A stretch of DNA of 64,000 bases from Trueperaceae bacterium (GCA_036381595.1 DASVCN010000020.1:62001-126000), one strand, 5' to 3'; shown: positions 18,096-27,009, numbered from the stretch's first letter. Numbers and translations: made by a program. Notes: generated by a model from the sequence alone, not told the origin.

Positions 18096-19921
18096 CAGCT
18101 CAGTCCGAACGCCCCGCTCTCCCCCGTCGTCGCCATCTTCCCTGGCGAGCGCTCCTCACCGGAGTCTTCCTTCTGGCCGTGCTGGTCGCACCGTTACTGG
18201 TAGGCAGCTACGAGGTTCGGCTGCTCTCGCTCATCGGTCTCGATGCGATGGTGGTCGTGGGCCTTGTGCTGCTCACCGGTTACGCCGGCCTCGCCTCGCT
18301 GGGACAGGCGGCCTTCGTTGGCACCGGGGCCTACGCCGCTGCCATCCTCGCCAGCCGCTTCGACCTGAACCCGTGGCTGGGCATCCTCGCCGGCATCCTC
18401 GTCTCGGTCCTGATCGCCTGGCTCATCGGCCTGGTGACGCTGCGGCTGCGAGGCCACTTCCTGGCCCTGGCGACGCTCGCCTGGGGTCTTGTGATCACAA
18501 GCGTGCTGCGCAACTGGATCGAGGTGACGGGCGGCAACACCGGCTTCGGCAGCGCCACCGGCAACAGGTTCCCGCCCCTACCCTTCTTCCGAGGCCCGCT
18601 CCTCGATTACGACCTCTACTACTACCTGATCTGGGCGGCCGCCCTGGCGGTCATCTGGGGTTGCCTCAACCTGATGGGTTCGAGGGTCGGACGGGCGATC
18701 AAGAGCCTGCGTACCGGCGCGGTCGCTGCCGCCTCCTTCGGAGTGGACGTGCAACGGCTCAAGATGACCGTGTTCCTGCTCGCGGCCGCCTTCGCCGCCC
18801 TCTCCGGCGGACTCTTCGCATTCCGCGAGCTGTTCCTCGCCCCCGGCATCGCCGACCTCGAGGCCTCCATCGACTACCTGATCATGGCCGTGCTGGGAGG
18901 GATCGGTTCGATCTGGGGAGCGGTCTTCGGATCGGCGCTCTTCATCCTGCTCGAGGAGGCGCTGCAAGACTTCCTGCCGCGAGTCCTGGGCCGAACCGGC
19001 AACTTCGAGGCGATCGCATTCGGCTTGATCCTCATCGTCGTGCTCCACCGGGCGCGCCGCGGACTCTTGCCGCTGCTTGCCAGGCTGCTGCCTCCCGCGC
19101 CCCCGCCCAGGCTCGATCCCGATGCCCGTCCGCTCCCAAAGCGGACGCCGCTGTGCGCCCCTGGTCCTCTGCTGGAGATCCGGGAGATCTCCCGTACCTT
19201 CGGGGGGCTGCGCGCGGTGGACCGGCTCTCGTTCGAGGTGCTGCCGGGCGAGATCCTCGGCCTCATCGGACCGAACGGCGCCGGCAAGACGACCGCCTTC
19301 AACCTCGTCACCGGGGTGCTGGCGCCGGACGAGGGGAGCATCAGCTTCGCCGGCACCGATATCGCCGGGAAGCCGCCGCACCGGATCGCGCGGCTGGGCC
19401 TCTCGCGCACTTTCCAGCATCTCAACCTGATCGGCGACATGACTCTGCTGGAGAACGCTGCCCTTGGGGCCTACACCCGTACCGAGTCGGGACTGCTGCG
19501 GGGGATGCTGGCGCTCGACCGCGGGGAGGACGCGCGAACGAAAGCCGAGGCGTACCGTCAGCTCGAGCGGGTAGGGCTGGCCGAGCAGGCGTTCGACCGG
19601 GCGGACTCGCTGCCGCTAGGCAAGCAGAGACTGCTGGAGGTGGCCAGGGCGCTCATGGCCGACCCGGTGCTGCTGCTCCTCGACGAGCCCGCCGCCGGCC
19701 TGCGCCGGCACGAAAAGGTGGAGCTGTCGGCGCTGATCAGGAGGCTGCGTGACGAGGGCGCCACCATCCTGCTCGTGGAGCACGACATGGATGTGGTCAT
19801 GGGGCTGGCCGACCGGATCGTGGTGATGAACGAGGGCCGTAAGCTCGCCGAGGGCACGCCCGAGAAGGTGCGGCGCGACGAGCGGGTGCTCGAGGCGTAC
19901 CTGGGGGTGGAGGCGGCGTGA
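18092..19921 (+). CDS. fused LivM permease and LivG ATPase
   Basis: A single 609-residue protein joining two importer subunits. Residues 1 to about 325 are a LivM-type permease (LLTGYAGLASLGQAAFVGTG, LRLRGHFLALATLAWG, GGIGSIWGAVFGSALF). After a proline-rich linker, residues about 345-609 are a LivG ATPase with Walker A GPNGAGKTT near 393, the signature region LPLGKQRLLEVARAL and Walker B LLLLDEPAAGL, ending with the LivG-specific LVEHDMDVVMGLADRIVVM. Start TTG 18092 overlaps the livH stop by four bases. The fusion forces one ATPase domain to stay with its permease; the partner ATPase is the separate LivF next door. Confidence 0.92.
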   Translation: MTAQSERPALPRRRHLPWRALLTGVFLLAVLVAPLLVGSYEVRLLSLIGLDAMVVVGLVLLTGYAGLASLGQAAFVGTGAYAAAILASRFDLNPWLGILAGILVSVLIAWLIGLVTLRLRGHFLALATLAWGLVITSVLRNWIEVTGGNTGFGSATGNRFPPLPFFRGPLLDYDLYYYLIWAAALAVIWGCLNLMGSRVGRAIKSLRTGAVAAASFGVDVQRLKMTVFLLAAAFAALSGGLFAFRELFLAPGIADLEASIDYLIMAVLGGIGSIWGAVFGSALFILLEEALQDFLPRVLGRTGNFEAIAFGLILIVVLHRARRGLLPLLARLLPPAPPPRLDPDARPLPKRTPLCAPGPLLEIREISRTFGGLRAVDRLSFEVLPGEILGLIGPNGAGKTTAFNLVTGVLAPDEGSISFAGTDIAGKPPHRIARLGLSRTFQHLNLIGDMTLLENAALGAYTRTESGLLRGMLALDRGEDARTKAEAYRQLERVGLAEQAFDRADSLPLGKQRLLEVARALMADPVLLLLDEPAAGLRRHEKVELSALIRRLRDEGATILLVEHDMDVVMGLADRIVVMNEGRKLAEGTPEKVRRDERVLEAYLGVEAA

Positions 19922-20697
19922 GGCTTGCAGCGAACGGGGCCGAGCGAGAGGCGGCCGGCGCGAGGGACGGGGCCGAGCTCCTCCGCGTCGAGGGGCTGAG
20001 CGTTCGTTACGGCGGTGTCCACGCCCTCGAGGGCGTCCACCTGGAGGTCCGTGAAGGGGAGCTGGTCACCGTCATCGGGGCGAACGGCGCCGGCAAGTCG
20101 AGTCTGGTCAACTCGCTCGTCGGGGTAGTGCCCAAGAGCGCCGGGCGCGTGTTCTACCGCGGCGAGGTGATCACCCGCCTGGGCCCGGAGGAGCTCGTGA
20201 GCCGCGGCGTGACGCTCGTTCCCGAGCGGCGCGAGCTGTTCGCCGCGCTCAACGTGCGCGACAACCTGATGCTTGGCGCCTTCCAGCGGGTGCGTCGCGG
20301 CGACAGGCAGGTGGCGGAGGACCTGGAGCGAGTCTTCGAGGTCTTCCCCCGGCTGCGTGAGCGGAGTTCGCAGCTCGCCGGCACCCTCTCGGGCGGCGAA
20401 CAGCAGATGCTGGCTCTGGGCCGGGCGATGATGGGCCGGCCCGCGCTGCTCCTGCTCGACGAGCCGAGCCTGGGGCTGGCGCCCCTGATCGTGGCCGAGA
20501 TCTTCCGGGTGATCGCCCGCCTGCGTGACGAGGGTCGCACCGTCCTGCTCATCGAGCAGAACGCCCGAGCGGCCTTGCGGCTGGCCGACTACGCCTACCT
20601 GCTCGAGACCGGCGAGGTGGTCGCCAAGGGGCCGGCGCGGCAGCTGGCTGACGACCCTCGGGTGGCCGAGGCGTACCTGGGGCTCGGGGCTCAGTAG
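19918..20697 (+). CDS. livF: branched-chain-amino-acid-type ABC ATPase LivF
   Basis: Second ATPase of the importer, 259 aa from GTG 19918 overlapping the upstream stop (GTGA). Walker A is GANGAGKSS, the signature LSGGEQQMLALGRAM is full, and Walker B is LLLLDEPSLGLAP; the C-terminus carries VLLIEQNARAALRLADYAYL typical of LivF. Residues 1-25 are an extra charged leader not needed for the fold. The 3' end of the gene is followed by a diverged repeat of itself. Confidence 0.95.
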   Translation: MRLAANGAEREAAGARDGAELLRVEGLSVRYGGVHALEGVHLEVREGELVTVIGANGAGKSSLVNSLVGVVPKSAGRVFYRGEVITRLGPEELVSRGVTLVPERRELFAALNVRDNLMLGAFQRVRRGDRQVAEDLERVFEVFPRLRERSSQLAGTLSGGEQQMLALGRAMMGRPALLLLDEPSLGLAPLIVAEIFRVIARLRDEGRTVLLIEQNARAALRLADYAYLLETGEVVAKGPARQLADDPRVAEAYLGLGAQ

Positions 20698-20760
20698 CAG
20701 TTCGCGCACGACCCTCGGAGCGCCGAAGCATATCTGGAGTTGAGAGCCCAGTAGCAGTTG
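20651..20760 (+). repeat. diverged duplicate of the livF 3' end
   Basis: Bases 20651-20703 of livF (through TAG and CAGTT) recur at 20708-20760, 57 bases on. The second copy still reads DPRSAEAYLELRAQ-stop against DPRVAEAYLGLGAQ-stop in livF, and several differences fall at third codon positions. This looks like the remnant of another livF-like C-terminus, or an old tandem duplication that stayed coding for a time. Confidence 0.7.
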
Positions 20761-20765
20761 ACCAT

Positions 20766-20780
20766 ACGGCCGTAGGCCGT
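20766..20780. terminator. short inverted repeat between convergent livF and MFS genes
   Basis: ACGGCC-GTA-GGCCGT forms a 6-bp palindromic stem in the convergent gap and touches the stop codon of the MFS gene. No U-tract follows; weak evidence for a bidirectional terminator. Confidence 0.3.
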
Positions 20781-22060
20781 CAGTCCCTCGGCCTCTCCGG
20801 CTTCCTGGGCGGCACAGCGAAGACGAAGAAGAGCGAGCTCGAGCCCACCAGCAGCGCGAGCAGCATGAAGGCCAAACGGTAGCCGCCGGTGGCGTCGGCT
20901 AGTATTCCCGCGAGCAAGGGGCCCAGCATCTGGCCGATCATCACGAACGAGAAGCTGATCCCCATGATCGTGGCGAACGAGGCCCGCCCGAAGTAGTCCG
21001 CGCGGAGAGCCTGCATGATCGGGCCCCGTACGCCCCAGCACAGGCCATGCAGGACCGCGAAGAACAGCACCATCGCCAGGTTCGACGCGAACGCCACCGA
21101 CAGGAGAGCGACGGCGTGCCCGAGCATCGCGAGTGCGGCTACGACCCGCTTGGAGAACCGGTCCCCCAGGAATCCGCCCAGAAGTTGACCCAGCATCGTC
21201 ACGCCGGTCATGAGCGCGATGATGGTGGCAGCTGTCTGTATCGAGTAACCGAGACCCTCGTTCAGGTGGATGACTATGTGCACGGTCACGGCCGCAACCA
21301 GCGTTACGGCCGTGGCGTGGCCGGCGGTGATCAGCCAGAAAGCGCGCGTGCGCAGGGCTTCCCGGGTGCGGAAGTCCCGGGAGATGATCGAGTCGCGGTC
21401 CCCGCGATCCGCTCCCTCGCGTGCGGCGGGCGCGCCGACTCCCTCCATCGGCACGCCGAGTTCTTCGGGACTGCCCCGCATGACGGCGCTGAGCGGCAGC
21501 CCGAGCGCCAGTACCAGCCCGGCCGAGAGCAGCGCGGTGAAGCGCCAGCCGAAGTCGGTGAGCAGCCAGGCGACGATCGGCACCAGCAGTCCACCCACGC
21601 TTATGCCGATCTGCATCAGCGCCAGTGCCGAGGAACGGCGACGTTCGAACCAGTTGACCACCGTCACGGTGAGCGACAGGAAACCGCTGAGGGCGACCCC
21701 GAGTGCCATCACCAGGAAAGCCAGGTAGAAGCCGGCCTGGGTTTCGAAACGACTGAGCATGACGAAACCGATGGCGAGCACCACCAGGCCGGCGCGGATG
21801 ACCAGCCGTGGTCCGAAGCGTTGCAACAGGCGGCCCTGTACCGGGCTCAGCAAGGCCATGAAGCCCCGCTGCAAGGCGAAAGCGAGGGCGAAGACGGTCG
21901 CCGTCCAGCCGAACTCCTCTTTCCAGACCGCGACGTAGGTTCCGTACGCCTGCATCACCAGGCCGGCGCCCAGGATCTGCAAGCCGATCCCGCCGGCCAC
22001 GATCCACCAGCCGAAGTAGGTCTGCCGGACTCCGTTCTGCAACTTGTCGAGTGCGCTCAA
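20780..22060 (-). CDS. MFS transporter
   Basis: A 426-residue major facilitator with twelve hydrophobic segments. It opens with QTYFGWWIVAGGIGLQILGAG and has the motif-A-like loop QGRLLQRFGPRLVIRAG between helices 2 and 3, and the matching GGFLGDRFSKRVVAALAML in the second half, like oxalate/formate-antiporter-related and monocarboxylate carriers. It is convergent with livF, not part of the hpa operon, and no regulator sits beside it. Substrate unknown; a carboxylate is plausible given its neighbours. Confidence 0.9.
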   Translation of the reverse strand: MSALDKLQNGVRQTYFGWWIVAGGIGLQILGAGLVMQAYGTYVAVWKEEFGWTATVFALAFALQRGFMALLSPVQGRLLQRFGPRLVIRAGLVVLAIGFVMLSRFETQAGFYLAFLVMALGVALSGFLSLTVTVVNWFERRRSSALALMQIGISVGGLLVPIVAWLLTDFGWRFTALLSAGLVLALGLPLSAVMRGSPEELGVPMEGVGAPAAREGADRGDRDSIISRDFRTREALRTRAFWLITAGHATAVTLVAAVTVHIVIHLNEGLGYSIQTAATIIALMTGVTMLGQLLGGFLGDRFSKRVVAALAMLGHAVALLSVAFASNLAMVLFFAVLHGLCWGVRGPIMQALRADYFGRASFATIMGISFSFVMIGQMLGPLLAGILADATGGYRLAFMLLALLVGSSSLFFVFAVPPRKPERPRD

Positions 22061-22282
22061 GGTGAACCGCCGGAAGGGATCTGGCCAGGGGCTTAGGTTC
22101 CCGCCGAGGAGCGGGAACAGAGGGGCAGTGTAACCAGCCGGAAGCGAACGGCCTGCATCACAGGTCAGGCGATCTGCCGGAACTCGACGGTCGGCGGCCG
22201 GATGACGGGGCTCAGGTGTGCAACCGGTACTCGCAGCCTGGACCGCAACCCGGAGGGCGCGGCCACGAACACCGTGGGCGGC
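22061..22282. other. non-coding upstream region of the MFS gene with one hairpin
   Basis: This forms the left part of a 389-base gene-free stretch. It contains one perfect 8-bp inverted repeat, GTTCCCGC / GCGGGAAC (22097-22118, 6-base loop), about 40 bases upstream of the MFS start, which could be an operator or a 5'-leader hairpin. I see no convincing -35/-10 pair and nothing else. Confidence 0.4.
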
Positions 22283-22426
22283 GGCGCTCCGGGCCTACCG
22301 CAGGGGTGGGAGGCGAGTACGCTCTGCGGAGGCGCTCCGGGCCTACCGCAGCGGTGGAGGCGAGTACGCTCCGCGGCGCGCTCCGGGCCCATCACAGCGG
22401 TGGGAGGCGGCCGAAGCCGCCTCCCA
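22283..22426. repeat. three tandem copies of a 46-48 bp unit downstream of the large lipoprotein gene
   Basis: Units begin at 22283, 22331 and 22377 (48 and 46 bases apart) with GGCGCTCCGGGCC and each contains CAGcGGTGGgAGGCG. The last copy runs into the terminator hairpin at 22401-22426, whose left arm is the same GTGGGAGGCG element. The array therefore seems to derive from repeated copying of the gene's 3' flank. Confidence 0.75.
22401..22426 (-). terminator. strong hairpin terminator with UUCG tetraloop
   Basis: An 11-bp perfect stem (22401-22411 with 22416-22426) that on the minus strand closes a C(UUCG)G tetraloop, starting 24 bases after the stop codon of the 1519-residue lipoprotein gene. 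There is no clear U-tract; the stem is nonetheless the obvious transcript end for the lipoprotein operon. Confidence 0.75.
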
Positions 22427-22449
22427 GGGAGATCCGAGTCGAGAGAAGC

Positions 22450-25400
22450 TCAGTTAAGGACGATGGACCAGTTGATGGTGAGACCGCACATGTCGCCACC
22501 GTTGAGCGACTTCGAGTACGATCCCCCGATCGACGAACCGTAGTTGAACGTCTGACTGAAGGAGCCGAGGTTCTCGTTGCCGCTTCCACCGTCCCAATCC
22601 TCGATGACGCTGCTGGAGGCGGTGAACGATTGACCATCGAGGAGGGTGAAGGAGCGGGGTCTCAGGCCCGTCAGGTTGACAGTAGCTCCCTCGTCGACGT
22701 TGTCGATGATGCCGTCGCCGCCATCGTCGGGCCGTTCGAGGTTCCAAACCGTGCTGACGGTACCGTCCGGGTAGTGCAGCCTCAACACGCCCTGCCAGTC
22801 GGTGGTGCCGCCGCTGCCGTCGTCGCAGTCGCCATCCACCGTGATGGACGTGTACTGGAAGGTCACTCCGACGTTGCCCCGCAGCGGGAAGGAGTCGGCA
22901 CCGTCGAGGCTGCCGTCCCCATCGGTGTTGGCGTTGTCGGGATCGGTTCCCGCTAGCATCTCTTCGGCGTCGTCGAGCCCATCGCTGTCGAGGTCAGCGT
23001 TGGCGGGATCGGGCGAGACGCTGTACCCGCTCTGGCCGTACGGCGTAACCGTCCAGCTCGTCTCCAGCTCTACATCGTCGTCCAGGCCATCGTCGTCGGT
23101 ATCATCCCTGGCCGGGTGAGTTCCGTACGGCAAGCCTGGGGCGGTGGGGGCCGAGTAGCTGCAGGCGGTAGCGCCGTAGGTCACGCTGCCGCAGCGGGTG
23201 AGGAACGAATCGAGGTTGAAGTCGACGCCGGGCAGGTTGTCCACGGTGTTGATGTCGACCTCCTGATAGTCACTGAGGCCGTCACCGTCTCCTTGTGCTG
23301 AGCGTGGATCCGAGCCGATCAACTGCTCGAGCAGGTCGGGCAGGCCATCCCCGTCGGTATCGGGTTCGTACTTTGAGGAGCCGAACTCGTCCTCGAGCGA
23401 ATCGCTCAGACCGTCCCGGTCGGTATCGACGAAGTCCGCGGCGTCGGCGAACTGTGGGTTGGCCCCGACGGCGGGCTCGTAGCCGTCGAGGATGCCGTCC
23501 CCGTCGGTGTCGGGATCGAGCGGATCGGTGACGAACAGCTCGACTTCGCCGGCCGCGCAGCTCTCGCCCGCGATCATCGCCGGGCAGAACTTGAGGGTGA
23601 CGTCGCTGAAGGTGAAGTCGCCCCGGAAGCGCATCGAGAAGCCGTAGATCTCGTCGAAGTCACTGAAGGCATCGGCGTCCGAGTCGCGCTTCATCGGGTC
23701 GGTGCCGAGCTCCCTTTCGATGTGGTCGACGAGGCCGTCGCCGTCCGAGTCGGTGAGGCGGGGCGAGGGGTAGGCACGGTAGGCGGTCTCGCCGCGGACC
23801 GCGACCAGCCAGCCTTCACGCACCTCAGCGAAGTCGCTCAGGGTGTCGCAGGTGTAACGGGGCCGTTCGAGGGGGAGCGTGGCGCCGGCGTTCTCGGCCA
23901 ACTGGAAGTAGTCGAACGCGTAGCCGTCCTGGCTGCACTCGAAGCTGTCGTCGTCGATCGCGTTGTCGCTGTTGAGGGCGTCGTCGCGGGAACCGTGGAG
24001 GTACTCCTCGCGGGCGAAGAGCTTGTCTTCGTCCTGGTCCTGCAGGAAGGCGAGCTGGTAGCTGGTGCCGGCGCGGAGCACGAGGTCATCGAAGTCGCTG
24101 CCGTTCACGATCGCACCTATACCGCTGCTTCCCGGTCCGTCATCGACGAACAGCACCCAGGCCTGGTGTGATTCGGGAGCGTTCTCCACGTCACCGATGC
24201 GCACCAGCACCTCGTTGTCCCCGTCGTCGTAGGCGACGTCCTGCACCTCGTAGTCGACCTCCAGGAGAGCGAGGGCATCCTCCATGGTGCGGCCAACCAC
24301 CCGGCCCCGTTCGTCGAAGGTGATCCGGTCGCGGTCGGTGACGGCGCCATCGCCGTCGTTGTCGCAACTGTCCCCTTCCGGCAAGCCGCACCAGAGGTCT
24401 ATCTCGCCGTTGCCGTTGGTGTCGGCGAAGGGGGCGAGTCTGGTCACGTTCGCCGCGATCCGGTAGCGACCGACGGAGCCGTCGCCGTAGTCGATCGTGA
24501 TGCCGGCGGTCCGGTCGTAAGTGTCGAGGGAGCTGAAGGCGAAGTTCCGGCCCTCCTCGTCCTCGATGTCGTAGTTGGCGACCTTGAACACCAGGCCGCG
24601 GGGCGAGCGCATCAGTTCTTCGAGCGTCTTCGGGAACACCGAGCGGTTGGCGAAGACCAGCGGGCCGATGTCGGGCACGAACGGTCCCAGGTTGTACTGG
24701 GGCGCTTCGCCGGTGTCTAGCTGGACCTCGGGCACCAGGCTGGCGACCGGCACGAGCCGGGTCGGTTCTATCGGATCTTGCCACATGGCGGTGATCTCGA
24801 GGTTGGTGACCGAGAAGGGCACGTCCGAGACGCTGCCGAGGTTGAGGGCCAGCTGCATGGCGGCGCCTTCGACTTCGCGGACCACCGAGCTGCTGGTCTC
24901 GAAGGTGGAGCCTCGCGCTACCGACTCGTTGTAGGTCTCATTGGAGCTGACCGCCGACTCCTCAGAGACGGTGCTGGTGTACTCGTCCGAGGAGGACTGT
25001 TCGGAGTTCGTGGTCGCCTCTGCCCCAACCGAGCCGCCAGGGAACTCGTAGGTTCCGCTCACGGTGAGCGACTGGCCGAAAGTGAGGGAGCTGCCCAGGG
25101 TGGAGGTATCGCTGGTGCCATACGTCCGCTGCGTTCCCTGCTCGAGGGTGGTGCTGCTCGAGGTCTCGACCGTCTGACTGTTCCCTTCGGTGTCGGTGTA
25201 GCTATACCGCTCGTCGAGGGTGAGGTGGACGTCTCCCACTTCGATACTCACCCTTGGGAGGTCGGCGAGCACCGGACTGCGGCTGGGCAGCACGACCTCT
25301 TCACCGTCACTGAACTGGTCGCCATCGGTGTCAGCGGTTACTGGCGAGGTGCGGAAGAAATCTACCTCGAGTCCGTCGATGAGCCCATCGTCGTCGCTGT

Positions 25401-27009
25401 CCTGGATCGTGGGGTCGCTGTAGATGAAGTTCAGCTCCTCGAAGTCGCTGAGGCCGTCGTCCTCGCTGTCCCCGTCACGAGGATCGATCCGGTACGCCTT
25501 CTCCGTGGCGTCGCCGATGCCGTCGAGATCGCTGTCGCCCTCGTAGGGGTCGCTGGTCACCGTGCGGGTTTCGACGATCCCCCTGGGCAACAGGATGTTC
25601 ACGCTCCAGCCGCGTTCCTCTTCGGCGTCGCTGAGGCCGTCCTCGTCGCTGTCTACCAGGTCTCCGCCGCTGGGCGCGATGCCCGTGAACTGGGCGCGGT
25701 TCGGGTAGGGGCGAAGGATGCTGGGCGCCTCGAGCGGCGTGCCCTCCTCGTCGCGTACGTTCACTACCTCGACCTGGTAGCGGATCGCCGACTGGCGCCC
25801 GGTGGTCAACTGCACGGTGGTGCCGGTGACGAGCTGGGCGAGGTCGACGCTCAGGGAGCCTCCGCTGTCGAGCGCCGTGATCCGGTAGTTCGCCGGGGTC
25901 TCGGCCCCGAACCGCGCTACCGGCTTGTTGAAGGTGACCAGCACCGTCGTGTTGCCGGTGGCGCCGGCAGCTACCACGCGGGGAGGATCCTCGGTAACCC
26001 GACCCACTCCGGTGAACTCGAAGCGGCCGCCGGCCTCGGTCATAGCGTTGCCGTCCCTATCGCCGACGCCGCTGACCTGGAGGGTGTAAGGCTCACCGGC
26101 CAGCTGTTGGCGGGTCGTCAGCAGGACCGAAGTGTTGAACGGCCTGTTGAGGGTGACGTCGTGGAGAATGAGCACGTCCCCGTCGGCGCCGCGGATCCGG
26201 TAGTTGTCGATCTCGGCGGCGGCTTCGTCGACCGGCTCGCTGAAGTCGACGCGCACCGTCTGATCGGTGAGCGGCTTGGCACTGACGACGACCGGAGGCG
26301 TCTCGTCGAGGGCAGAGAGGCCAGTGAACCGGGCGACCGACCTCTGCGGGTCGACCAGGCGTCCGACCATGTCGAATACGCCTCCGGCTTCCGCCTGGTA
26401 GTCGCGCACCTCCTGCGGCTCGGTGGTGATGATCAGATAGTTGGGGGCGATCATCTCGACACTCACGACGTCCAGGGCGGGATCGAACCGCACCCGCGCA
26501 GGGTCGACCGATTCGGGGAGTTCGACCGGCCGGTAACCGTCCGGGTTCGTGAATATCAGCAGCACCTCTGTGCTGCTCAGCGGAGCGGCGCTCTCCAGCA
26601 CCGGGGCGGTGACGGTCGTTCCTACGAACGACTGACCCTGCGGCTCGGCGCGAACCCTCACCAGTTGGCCATCGGAGTCGCGCAGATCGACCAGCTCGAG
26701 CTGGTACCTGGCGTCGGGAGCCTGGGGAGCGGTGGAGAGGTAGACGATACTGCCCCCCTCGGCGAGGTAGGCGCCCAGGACTTCGAGAGGGCCGGCTGAG
26801 GGGCTGGAGAGTGCGAAGTGGCCGGGATCGAGCGCGGCCGGGCCGAGCGCACCGTCGAAGGTGAGCTTCAGGGAGGTGGCGCTCGTTGCGATTACCTCGT
26901 CCAGCGTGACGTAGGGCAGGCGCAGGTTCGAGGTCTGCCGGGAGCTACAGGCGGCGATGAGGATGGCCAGCCCGAGTAGCGTGAGGAGACGGAAGGCCCT
27001 TACTGCCAT
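22450..27009 (-). CDS. giant lipoprotein with protective-antigen-like calcium and pore-forming region
   Basis: A 1519-residue predicted lipoprotein. Residues 1-20 are a signal peptide ending in a lipobox (LIAAC, Cys21). Residues about 30-440 look like four Ig-like modules (for example PPVVVSAKPLTDQTVRVDFSE at 238). Residues 452-572 hold a run of DxDxDGLxDxxE calcium loops around ERGWSVNI and SDPYEGDSDLDG, the layout of the calcium domain of anthrax protective antigen and related binary-toxin B subunits. Residues 577-770 follow with LPRVSIEVGDVHLTL, a Ser/Thr-rich stretch, and GGSVGAEATTNSEQSSS, resembling GGSVSAGFSNSNSSTV in the antigen's membrane-inserting hairpin. Residues 790-920 also fit its domain 2 (LEELMRSPRGLVFKV, then MEDALALLEVDY). 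More calcium loops occur at 1086-1125, 1166-1250 and 1303-1372, then a beta-rich C-terminal domain. Function unknown; pore formation is inference. Confidence 0.8.
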   Translation of the reverse strand: MAVRAFRLLTLLGLAILIAACSSRQTSNLRLPYVTLDEVIATSATSLKLTFDGALGPAALDPGHFALSSPSAGPLEVLGAYLAEGGSIVYLSTAPQAPDARYQLELVDLRDSDGQLVRVRAEPQGQSFVGTTVTAPVLESAAPLSSTEVLLIFTNPDGYRPVELPESVDPARVRFDPALDVVSVEMIAPNYLIITTEPQEVRDYQAEAGGVFDMVGRLVDPQRSVARFTGLSALDETPPVVVSAKPLTDQTVRVDFSEPVDEAAAEIDNYRIRGADGDVLILHDVTLNRPFNTSVLLTTRQQLAGEPYTLQVSGVGDRDGNAMTEAGGRFEFTGVGRVTEDPPRVVAAGATGNTTVLVTFNKPVARFGAETPANYRITALDSGGSLSVDLAQLVTGTTVQLTTGRQSAIRYQVEVVNVRDEEGTPLEAPSILRPYPNRAQFTGIAPSGGDLVDSDEDGLSDAEEERGWSVNILLPRGIVETRTVTSDPYEGDSDLDGIGDATEKAYRIDPRDGDSEDDGLSDFEELNFIYSDPTIQDSDDDGLIDGLEVDFFRTSPVTADTDGDQFSDGEEVVLPSRSPVLADLPRVSIEVGDVHLTLDERYSYTDTEGNSQTVETSSSTTLEQGTQRTYGTSDTSTLGSSLTFGQSLTVSGTYEFPGGSVGAEATTNSEQSSSDEYTSTVSEESAVSSNETYNESVARGSTFETSSSVVREVEGAAMQLALNLGSVSDVPFSVTNLEITAMWQDPIEPTRLVPVASLVPEVQLDTGEAPQYNLGPFVPDIGPLVFANRSVFPKTLEELMRSPRGLVFKVANYDIEDEEGRNFAFSSLDTYDRTAGITIDYGDGSVGRYRIAANVTRLAPFADTNGNGEIDLWCGLPEGDSCDNDGDGAVTDRDRITFDERGRVVGRTMEDALALLEVDYEVQDVAYDDGDNEVLVRIGDVENAPESHQAWVLFVDDGPGSSGIGAIVNGSDFDDLVLRAGTSYQLAFLQDQDEDKLFAREEYLHGSRDDALNSDNAIDDDSFECSQDGYAFDYFQLAENAGATLPLERPRYTCDTLSDFAEVREGWLVAVRGETAYRAYPSPRLTDSDGDGLVDHIERELGTDPMKRDSDADAFSDFDEIYGFSMRFRGDFTFSDVTLKFCPAMIAGESCAAGEVELFVTDPLDPDTDGDGILDGYEPAVGANPQFADAADFVDTDRDGLSDSLEDEFGSSKYEPDTDGDGLPDLLEQLIGSDPRSAQGDGDGLSDYQEVDINTVDNLPGVDFNLDSFLTRCGSVTYGATACSYSAPTAPGLPYGTHPARDDTDDDGLDDDVELETSWTVTPYGQSGYSVSPDPANADLDSDGLDDAEEMLAGTDPDNANTDGDGSLDGADSFPLRGNVGVTFQYTSITVDGDCDDGSGGTTDWQGVLRLHYPDGTVSTVWNLERPDDGGDGIIDNVDEGATVNLTGLRPRSFTLLDGQSFTASSSVIEDWDGGSGNENLGSFSQTFNYGSSIGGSYSKSLNGGDMCGLTINWSIVLN

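Noticed and set aside
24778-26799. 673-codon plus-strand open frame opposite the giant lipoprotein gene
   Set aside because: Mirror of a strongly coding minus-strand gene whose Asp/Gly-rich repeats leave the opposite strand open; its translation has no recognisable domains and no ribosome site.
22450-27009. Plain thrombospondin-type-3 or cohesin/dockerin-like calcium-repeat protein
   Set aside because: Calcium loops alone would fit, but the ordered similarity from residue 452 to about 920 with protective antigen, including the Ser/Thr-rich hairpin, is not explained by generic repeats.
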